Of a stretch of 5,153 nucleotides of DNA, positions 1-3,850 are shown piece after piece (within the stretch, counting starts at the first letter, position 1; every line of letters begins with the position of its first letter). A program made the position numbers and the translations under genes. The notes beneath the pieces were generated by a model, which was not told the origin of the DNA, did not search any database, and worked only from the letters and a program-made list of their open reading frames with translations. Location of the stretch: the NCBI GenBank assembly GCA_020056045.1, contig JAGVIM010000102.1, forward strand, positions 1 to 5,153, read 5' to 3'. Source of the stretch: Nanobdellota archaeon (GTDB lineage: Archaea > Nanobdellota > Nanobdellia > Pacearchaeales > GW2011-AR1).

Positions 1-117
1 AACTAAAACATCTCCTTCTTTAAGATCAAAATCTACAAGCCTTAATTCAAATTTCTTTTTTCCATTTAAGATTAATTGAAAATATTCAGGCCAAACTTTC
101 TTTTTTATTTCTACCAT
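1..117 (-). CDS. ASCH/DUF3850 (PUA-like) protein, N-terminal 39 residues, cut by left edge
   Basis: Only the first 39 codons lie in the window; the gene runs off the left edge. The visible part has the ASCH-type signature GxKxxExR as GKKKFELR (residues 19-26), preceded by WPEYF (9-13) and followed by EGD (34-36) at the turn leading into the next beta strand. This arrangement matches DUF3850/ASCH proteins, small PUA-like barrels thought to bind RNA or modified nucleosides; some relatives are ribonucleases or acetylcytidine amidohydrolases. The position equivalent to the catalytic Thr of the amidohydrolase YqfB appears to be Glu24, so that activity is not supported. The ATG at 117 is chosen because a strong GGGAGGG Shine-Dalgarno lies 10 nt upstream. 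The gene is the third of a pheS-microprotein-ASCH run, 17 nt after the preceding stop. The family call is fairly sure; the exact function is unknown. Confidence 0.75.
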   Translation of the reverse strand, partial: MVEIKKKVWPEYFQLILNGKKKFELRLVDFDLKEGDVLV

Positions 118-127
118 TTTTATTTTT

Positions 128-134
128 CCCTCCC
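128..134 (-). promoter_or_regulatory. Shine-Dalgarno of the ASCH gene
   Basis: The minus strand reads GGGAGGG, 10 nt before the ATG at 117. It begins directly at the stop codon of the upstream microprotein gene (TAAGGGAGGG), so a ribosome finishing that gene would terminate on the next gene's binding site. It is one of only two clear Shine-Dalgarno sites in the window and fixes the ASCH start. Confidence 0.75.
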
Positions 135-245
135 TTATTTGTTTTTTAATACCTCTATTAATTCATCAAATTTATTATTTATTGTTTCTTCTAAACTTTC
201 AAGTTGATCTCTTATTTCTTCTAGTTCTGATTTTTGTCCTTCCAT
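135..245 (-). CDS. 36-residue coiled-coil microprotein between pheS and the ASCH gene
   Basis: This small gene encodes 36 residues starting MEGQKSELEE and ending LKNK. Hydrophobic residues fall on an almost unbroken 3-4 heptad pattern: L8, I11, L15, L18, I22, (K25), L29, V32. Nearly every other position is charged or polar, predicting a single amphipathic helix that could form a short parallel or antiparallel coiled coil. There is no signal peptide or membrane segment. Its ATG shares the A of the pheS stop (TAATG), and an in-frame TAA lies two codons upstream, so this is the only ATG start. It has no clear Shine-Dalgarno of its own, which suggests termination-reinitiation coupling to pheS. 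Its stop abuts the next gene's Shine-Dalgarno. I recognise no family. Precise fit between neighbours and the heptad pattern argue that it is real; conservation in relatives is untested. Confidence 0.6.
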   Translation of the reverse strand: MEGQKSELEEIRDQLESLEETINNKFDELIEVLKNK

Positions 246-1792
246 TATTTATCCCAAAATTTCATTGTTCTTAGTTTATTTAAATTATTACCATACATAT
301 CTCTGAAATCATTTATATTAAAAAATTCCATTATTATTCTATCAAAACCAGGTCCCCATGCTAAAACAGGAATATGTCTTCCAAAAATAGGTATTGTAAC
401 TTCTGGTCTAAACATTCCTGCTCCACCTAGTTCAACCCATTTTTTAAATATTGGATGGTATATATCTATTTCAAGACTTGGTTCTGTGTAGGGAAAATAA
501 GAAGGGCGGATTCTAATTTTTTTATAACCCATTTTTTTGAAAAATTCTATTAAATAACCTAAAAGTTGACGGAAATTTGCATTTTCATCAATAACTATTC
601 CTTCTGTTTGATTAAATTCAAATCCATGTGTTACATCTACTGTTTCATTTCTAAAACATTTTCCAAGTGCAAAATATTTTGCTGGAAATTCTTTTGTCTC
701 TGCTATTTTTTTAAGTGTTTGCATTGATAGGCAAGTTGTATGTGTTCTTAAAAGAACTTTTTTTGCATCTGTTTCTTTCCATTCATATTGCCAGCCTTTT
801 GAACCTTTTATTTTTCCTTCATGAGAATTTTTTATTTCATTTACTAGTTTTTTGTCTGGAAGTTTTGCAGTTTTATCTTTAATAAAGAAAGTATCTTGCA
901 TTTCTCTTACTGGATGATCTTGAGCTGTGAAAAGTGCATCAAAATTCCAAAAACTGCTTATTGTCATTGGTCCTGTCATTTCTTTAAAACCCATTTCAAG
1001 CCAAACTTTCTTTGCATAGTCTGTTGATTGATTAATAAAATATTTTTTTCTACCAAATATTTTTGGAACTGGGCTATTAATGTCATATCTTCTAAATTTT
1101 TTCCCATGCCAACTTCCTGTTTTTATTAAATTTGGAGTTATTGCCTCAATCATTTCTTTTGAAAAGTCAAATTTATGTTTTACAAGTTCTTCTCCAAATT
1201 TTGTTATTAATATTTCTATTGATTTGTTTTCATTTATTTCTATAATTTCTCTTCTTGATTTTAGGTTTTCAAGCGCATACTTTTCTTCTGGTTTTAAGCT
1301 TTCAAATGGTCTTGGCAATGATTCTAAGAATTTTTCTTCTAATGTTTTTTCTATTAATTCTTCTTTTTTTCCAGAAAGAATTAAATTTCCATTTACTAGA
1401 CTAATAAGAGCTTTTTTCTTTAGGGCCCCTATTGCAGCCTTGAATTCATTATCATTTAGTTTTGATTGTTCTTTTGCTTCTTCAAGAGATATTGAATTTT
1501 TTTTAGCAATTAAATTACTTAATCTTCTTTCTGGAAGTCCTTGTTTTAAATATAATAATCCGTTTAATCCAAATTCTATTGTTATTTCTTTTTTAGAAGA
1601 AAGTTTTACTATTCCTTTATTTGATAAGAATTCTAATGCTCTGACAATTGATGTTTTATCTAGTCCTGATTTTTCATTTATTTTATTTATATTTTCTTCC
1701 CTAAGATAAGGGATAATCTTTATTTCATTTGGAGATAAAGATTCTATTATTTTTTGAGTGTTTGAATCGTGCTCTTTTGTAGTCTTTTCCAT
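245..1792 (-). CDS. pheS: phenylalanyl-tRNA synthetase alpha subunit, archaeal type
   Basis: This is the catalytic subunit of the cytosolic alpha2-beta2 PheRS, which charges tRNA-Phe with phenylalanine using ATP. The 515 residues match the usual archaeal/eukaryotic length. An N-terminal region of winged-helix-like segments (about 1-150) is the tRNA/nucleic-acid-binding extension of this branch. The class II aminoacyl-tRNA synthetase core follows (about 205-515). It shows LLRTHTT (347-353), motif 2 ALGKCFRNE with THGFEFNQTEG (375-398), the FPYTEPSLEIDIY strand (433-445), and motif 3 ELGGAGMFRPEV plus AWGPGFDRIIM (454-488). No key motif is missing. The start at 1792 fits a TATA box 25 bp upstream, implying a leaderless message. 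The beta-subunit gene pheT is not adjacent downstream, so it must lie elsewhere. The gene follows Rpp30 after 39 bp and is overlapped by the downstream microprotein. Confidence 0.97.
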   Translation of the reverse strand: MEKTTKEHDSNTQKIIESLSPNEIKIIPYLREENINKINEKSGLDKTSIVRALEFLSNKGIVKLSSKKEITIEFGLNGLLYLKQGLPERRLSNLIAKKNSISLEEAKEQSKLNDNEFKAAIGALKKKALISLVNGNLILSGKKEELIEKTLEEKFLESLPRPFESLKPEEKYALENLKSRREIIEINENKSIEILITKFGEELVKHKFDFSKEMIEAITPNLIKTGSWHGKKFRRYDINSPVPKIFGRKKYFINQSTDYAKKVWLEMGFKEMTGPMTISSFWNFDALFTAQDHPVREMQDTFFIKDKTAKLPDKKLVNEIKNSHEGKIKGSKGWQYEWKETDAKKVLLRTHTTCLSMQTLKKIAETKEFPAKYFALGKCFRNETVDVTHGFEFNQTEGIVIDENANFRQLLGYLIEFFKKMGYKKIRIRPSYFPYTEPSLEIDIYHPIFKKWVELGGAGMFRPEVTIPIFGRHIPVLAWGPGFDRIIMEFFNINDFRDMYGNNLNKLRTMKFWDK

Positions 1793-1813
1793 AGAAGAAC
1801 TAGATAAAGTAGT

Positions 1814-1821
1814 TTTATAAA
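1814..1821 (-). promoter_or_regulatory. TATA box of pheS, leaderless-type spacing
   Basis: TTTATAAA sits in the 39-bp gap between the Rpp30 stop and the pheS ATG, with exactly 21 nt between box and ATG. Archaeal transcription starts roughly 25 bp from the centre of the TATA box, which places the start on or next to the A of the pheS ATG. No Shine-Dalgarno precedes pheS; the 9 nt before the ATG are GTTCTTCT-like pyrimidines. A leaderless transcript is the natural reading. Read-through from the upstream genes is also possible, since no T-run terminator lies between Rpp30 and pheS. Confidence 0.65.
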
Positions 1822-1831
1822 TTTGATGATT

Positions 1832-2287
1832 TTATTCAGCTGCTTCTTTTCCCTGAATCGTTGATCCTTTTAAGGTTATAATAAATGCCATAACATCTTG
1901 TGGTTTGTATTTATCTTTTGGATAGACTATAATACTTGTTTTTGTTCTTTTACATAGCTGGATGTTCTGAATTATTCTTGCAAGGGTTTTTGCTTTTTGG
2001 ATGGCAGGAAGAGATTGAATTTCTTGGATAGAAATCCCAATCTTTATGTTGTTTTTTGCAGCGAGTTTACATAGAAATTCATTAAGACCTGAGTCTCTTT
2101 GTTTTAATTTATCTTTTCTGTTGTGTGATTCAGGACCTAGAAGGATGTTTACTCCTTTTATTTCCAATACTTTTCTATTAAATTCTTCATCTCCTGCTTT
2201 AATGATTATAATTTCATTTGAGTTTGTTTTTTTTGCTTTTTGAATTTGGTTTTTTATTTCTTGCAGGTTTGTTGTTTGAAGGATCAT
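1832..2287 (-). CDS. rnp3: RNase P protein component Rpp30/Rnp3, short form
   Basis: This is the archaeal homologue of eukaryotic Rpp30, a TIM-barrel-like protein that binds RNase P RNA with Pop5 and helps mature the 5' ends of tRNAs. The diagnostic segment is QRDSGLN (residues 63-69), followed by the helix FLCKLAAKNN and the strand IKIGISI (81-87). Before it come the strands EIIIIKA (25-31) and VNILLGPE (46-53). At 151 residues it is clearly shorter than the roughly 210 or more typical of euryarchaeal Rnp3. The protein enters directly at a helix before the IIII strand, so the first part of the barrel seems to be missing or reduced, as in other compact archaeal versions. Its ATG overlaps the GNAT stop (ATGA) and has no Shine-Dalgarno, so translation is probably coupled. 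A TATA-like site inside the GNAT gene may also serve it. Confidence 0.85.
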   Translation of the reverse strand: MILQTTNLQEIKNQIQKAKKTNSNEIIIIKAGDEEFNRKVLEIKGVNILLGPESHNRKDKLKQRDSGLNEFLCKLAAKNNIKIGISIQEIQSLPAIQKAKTLARIIQNIQLCKRTKTSIIVYPKDKYKPQDVMAFIITLKGSTIQGKEAAE

Positions 2288-2793
2288 GTTACTTTTGCAT
2301 ATCTAAAATCATCATAGTATTTATTATATTTAAATCGATTCTTCTTTAAGATGCCTTCTAATTTAAATCCTGCTTTTTTAAGGATTCTTGCAGAGGGTTT
2401 ATTGAATGTAGCAACATTACCATAAATTCTCTTTAATTTATATTTTTTAAACCCATAATTTGTAATAAGTTTTACTGCTTCTGTTGTAATTCCTTTTTTC
2501 CTATGTTCTTTTCCAATCCAATAACCTATTTTTGCTTTAAATTTGGGAATTATATTCATTAAACTTATAACTCCTACTAATTCTTTATTTATTTCAATTG
2601 CTAATATTAAATTATTTTTTTTATTTAGTTTAATTATTTCATTTAATTCTTTTTTTGCTTGCTTTAGTGATAATGGGTAAATGGGAGTATTCATATTTTT
2701 AGCTATTAGAGGGTTATTTTTATTTTTTTGAAAACTTTTCAAATCACTTTTTTTTGGAGGTCTTAGAATGAATCTTTTTGAATTGATTATCAT
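2284..2793 (-). CDS. GNAT N-acetyltransferase, RimJ/RimL type
   Basis: The 169 residues match the full length of RimJ/RimL-like acetyltransferases, which transfer acetyl from acetyl-CoA to amino groups such as N-termini of ribosomal proteins. The N-terminus SKRFILRPPKKSDL (5-18) is the family's opening strand and helix. LVGVISLMNI (72-81) and IGYWIG (89-94) are the central strands. R98-K-K-G101-I-T is the acetyl-CoA pyrophosphate loop (RxxGxx), and N131-K-P-S-A-R-I-L-K-K-A-G-F (131-143) is the conserved C-terminal helix and turn. All expected elements are present. It starts inside the HEPN stop and ends inside the Rpp30 start, each through an ATGA overlap, and has no Shine-Dalgarno. The substrate cannot be read from sequence: a housekeeping ribosomal-protein acetylase, a third part of the toxin-antitoxin module, or a tRNA-directed toxin are all possible. 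It is very lysine-rich (34 of 169). Confidence 0.88.
   Translation of the reverse strand: MIINSKRFILRPPKKSDLKSFQKNKNNPLIAKNMNTPIYPLSLKQAKKELNEIIKLNKKNNLILAIEINKELVGVISLMNIIPKFKAKIGYWIGKEHRKKGITTEAVKLITNYGFKKYKLKRIYGNVATFNKPSARILKKAGFKLEGILKKNRFKYNKYYDDFRYAKVT
2327..2334 (-). promoter_or_regulatory. candidate internal promoter (TATA-like) for Rpp30
   Basis: Inside the 3' end of the GNAT gene the minus strand reads ATTTAAATATAA. This is the same 12 bases as at the TATA box of the MNT/HEPN operon, and it is centred at the same distance (43.5 bp) from the Rpp30 ATG. Transcription would then start about 18 nt before that ATG. TATA-like strings are common in AT-rich coding DNA, and here the codons also spell plausible GNAT residues (FKYN), so this is only a candidate. 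Confidence 0.3.
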
Positions 2794-3227
2794 TTAAAAC
2801 TTAATTCAATTGATTTAATAAACTCTTTTGTATCTTTTTCTAGATCTTCAGATATTGAATTAAAAACCAGTTCATCATCAACTTTTCCATATTGATGGGC
2901 TATAAAATTTCTCATGCCTTTTGCTTCTTTAAGTTTTTTAGATAGATTTTCTGAAATTATTTTATTATCTTTTAATATATCAAAGACTTCTTTTTCATAT
3001 TCTGGATATTTTAACTGTTTAAGATTAATTATTAAGAATCCTAAATCTTCTATAGCTTCAATTATTTTTTCACAATATCTTTCACAAATTGCTTTTATTT
3101 TATAATCTCTTTTATAATCTTCTAGTTCTAAATTTAAGGGGGTAAAATAATCATATAGTTCCTCCAAAAATTTCTCTATTTCTGTAATTTTTTCTTCAAT
3201 TCTTTCTTTGAAAGATGATTTTTCCAT
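2790..3227 (-). CDS. hepT: HEPN-domain toxin, HepT-like (type VII TA)
   Basis: This 145-residue, all-helical acidic/lysine-rich protein belongs to the HepT/DUF86 HEPN group, metal-independent ribonucleases that act as toxins beside MNT-type antitoxins. Near the C-terminus is the complete active motif RNFIAHQY: R106, N107, H111 and Y113, which is the RX4HXY pattern. Arg and His form the nuclease site, and the Tyr is the residue AMPylated by the partner in characterised pairs. A toxin-grade site therefore appears intact. A TTG at 3236 in the same frame could start a 148-residue form, but it sits 1 nt from the Shine-Dalgarno. The ATG at 3227, 10 nt after AAGGAG, is better. The gene overlaps the end of the MNT gene by 32 nt and its TGA overlaps the GNAT ATG. 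The target RNA is unknown; tRNA is the precedent in some HEPN/MNT pairs. Confidence 0.85.
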   Translation of the reverse strand: MEKSSFKERIEEKITEIEKFLEELYDYFTPLNLELEDYKRDYKIKAICERYCEKIIEAIEDLGFLIINLKQLKYPEYEKEVFDILKDNKIISENLSKKLKEAKGMRNFIAHQYGKVDDELVFNSISEDLEKDTKEFIKSIELSFK

Positions 3228-3705
3228 TTTTATCAATCTCCTTTTTTATTTTTTCTGGAAGAATATTATATACTTGAATATCTATTTTTTCTGATAGATT
3301 CTTTAAAATTTTTCTTCTAAATTCAAAAGCTTCTTTTTCATTTATGTCTTTTTTGAATTTTACAGCAATGTCTATATCTGAGAAAAGATGGAATCTTTTT
3401 TCAACTAAAGAACCAAATAGAATAATTTTTTCAATTTTCCAGAACCATTCATGTTCTTTTATTACTTCAACTACTTCTTTGATAAATTCTTTAATATTTG
3501 CTCCATGCTTCAATCCAAATTCATCAGAGTAAGGAATAAGTGTTTTTACTACTTCAAATTTTTTTCTTATGTCTCTTGAAAGTCTTGTTTTTTCAGAGGG
3601 TTCTAATGATACTCCCATTAATTGTTTTTCAATTATTTTTAACTCTCTTTTTCCAAATATCTTTCTTAAATTCTCATTTTCTTTTATTTCTTTAATAAAG
3701 CTCAT
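3196..3705 (-). CDS. mntA: MNT nucleotidyltransferase antitoxin with N-terminal putative DNA-binding region
   Basis: This is a minimal nucleotidyltransferase, the expected partner that neutralises HEPN toxins by adding AMP to their active-site tyrosine. The catalytic pattern is GSX10DXD: G98-S99 and D110/D112 in ILFGS...SDIDIAV, with D142 in EKIDIQVYN as the likely third carboxylate. The core spans about residues 90-169. Unlike the smallest MNT proteins it carries an extra 80 or so N-terminal residues, with GKRELKIIEKQL (18-29) and a LSRDIRKKF helix (42-50). Archaeal MNT proteins with a similar leader are often considered DNA-binding, which would fit the operator upstream. The ATG at 3705 is the only ATG before an in-frame stop at 3742-3744. 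It is the first gene of the minus-strand cluster, has no Shine-Dalgarno and a leader of about 17 nt. The symbol follows the paired-system name. Confidence 0.85.
   Translation of the reverse strand: MSFIKEIKENENLRKIFGKRELKIIEKQLMGVSLEPSEKTRLSRDIRKKFEVVKTLIPYSDEFGLKHGANIKEFIKEVVEVIKEHEWFWKIEKIILFGSLVEKRFHLFSDIDIAVKFKKDINEKEAFEFRRKILKNLSEKIDIQVYNILPEKIKKEIDKNGKIIFQRKN
3238..3243 (-). promoter_or_regulatory. Shine-Dalgarno of the HEPN gene
   Basis: AAGGAG (continuing as AAGGAGAT) lies inside the MNT coding sequence, 10 nt before the ATG at 3227 and only 1 nt before the alternative TTG at 3236. The spacing decides for the ATG. Having its own ribosome site inside the antitoxin gene lets the toxin be translated from the shared message without waiting for antitoxin termination. 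Confidence 0.7.
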
Positions 3706-3706
3706 A

Positions 3707-3724
3707 TTATCATAATTATGATAA
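3707..3724. promoter_or_regulatory. perfect 18-bp palindromic operator at the MNT/HEPN start
   Basis: TTATCATAATTATGATAA is its own reverse complement over all 18 bases and ends 1 nt before the MNT ATG. It covers the transcription start predicted from the TATA box (about 3723). With only AATT in the centre it would make a poor RNA hairpin, so a dimeric DNA-binding site is the better reading. The likely binder, by analogy with other autoregulated toxin-antitoxin operons, is the MNT protein or the MNT-HEPN complex. Confidence 0.6.
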
Positions 3725-3727
3725 CTA

Positions 3728-3745
3728 TTATCATCATTATGTTAT
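3728..3745. repeat. second, imperfect copy of the operator, 21 bp from the first
   Basis: Compared with the perfect palindrome this block matches 15 of 18 bases in direct orientation (13 of the first 14). It starts 21 bp away, which is two helical turns, so both copies face the same side of the DNA. It is itself only partly palindromic (6 of 9 base pairs) and reaches the first base of the TATA box. Together the two copies fill the space from TATA box to start codon. Confidence 0.55.
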
Positions 3746-3752
3746 ATTTAAA
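3745..3752 (-). promoter_or_regulatory. TATA box of the MNT/HEPN operon
   Basis: The minus strand reads TTTAAATA, continuing as TTTAAATATAAC, centred 43.5 bp before the MNT ATG. Directly upstream is AACCAAACA, a plausible BRE for TFB. The predicted start near 3723 gives a leader of roughly 17 nt without a Shine-Dalgarno and lies inside the palindromic operator. This promoter probably drives MNT, HEPN, GNAT and Rpp30 together. Confidence 0.6.
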
Positions 3753-3821
3753 TGTTTGGTTTAATATCTTTTTTATTATTTTATTTTTATTTACTACTTA
3801 ATAGTTAATATTATGCATATA

Positions 3822-3829
3822 TTTATAAA
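3822..3829 (+). promoter_or_regulatory. TATA box of the GT-B gene, leaderless-type spacing
   Basis: TTTATAAA lies exactly 21 nt before the ATG at 3851, the same box and the same spacing as at pheS on the other strand. Transcription should begin on or next to the ATG. The sequence between (TATTTTATTATTAATTTTTT) contains no Shine-Dalgarno, which supports a leaderless message. Confidence 0.65.
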
Positions 3830-3850
3830 GTATTTTATTATTAATTTTTT

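Noticed and set aside
234..491. Plus-strand open frame opposite the pheS C-terminus
   Set aside because: It is a shadow of motif 3 coding sequence in pheS and has no promoter, ribosome site or recognisable domain.
1497..1504. A8 run inside pheS (minus strand), considered as a slippage or programmed frameshift site
   Set aside because: The pheS frame is intact through both sides and ordinary AAA lysine codons explain the run.
1080..1709. Plus-strand open frame of 209 codons opposite pheS
   Set aside because: It is the antisense of lysine/glutamate-rich pheS codons, giving a Phe/Ser-rich product with no motif and no plausible start signal. The minus-strand gene has intact PheRS motifs over the same bases.
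1793..1831. Possible T-box or other leader control before pheS
   Set aside because: The gap is only 39 bp and the TATA spacing predicts a message with essentially no leader, so there is no room for a structured RNA.
2046..2243. Plus-strand open frame opposite Rpp30
   Set aside because: It is Phe/Leu/Ser-rich antisense of a conserved gene and has no start signal.
3228..3236. TTG start giving a three-residue longer HEPN protein
   Set aside because: The TTG lies 1 nt from the Shine-Dalgarno core, too close for initiation; the ATG at 3227 has proper spacing.
2914..3532. Two short plus-strand frames opposite the HEPN and MNT genes (2914-3105, 3344-3532)
   Set aside because: Both mirror conserved active-site coding regions and have antisense-type composition.
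3707..3724. Palindrome as an RNA hairpin terminator or riboswitch stem
   Set aside because: A 7-bp AT-only stem with a 4-nt loop is weak, no T-run follows on either strand, and it lies at a predicted transcription start, so a DNA site fits better.
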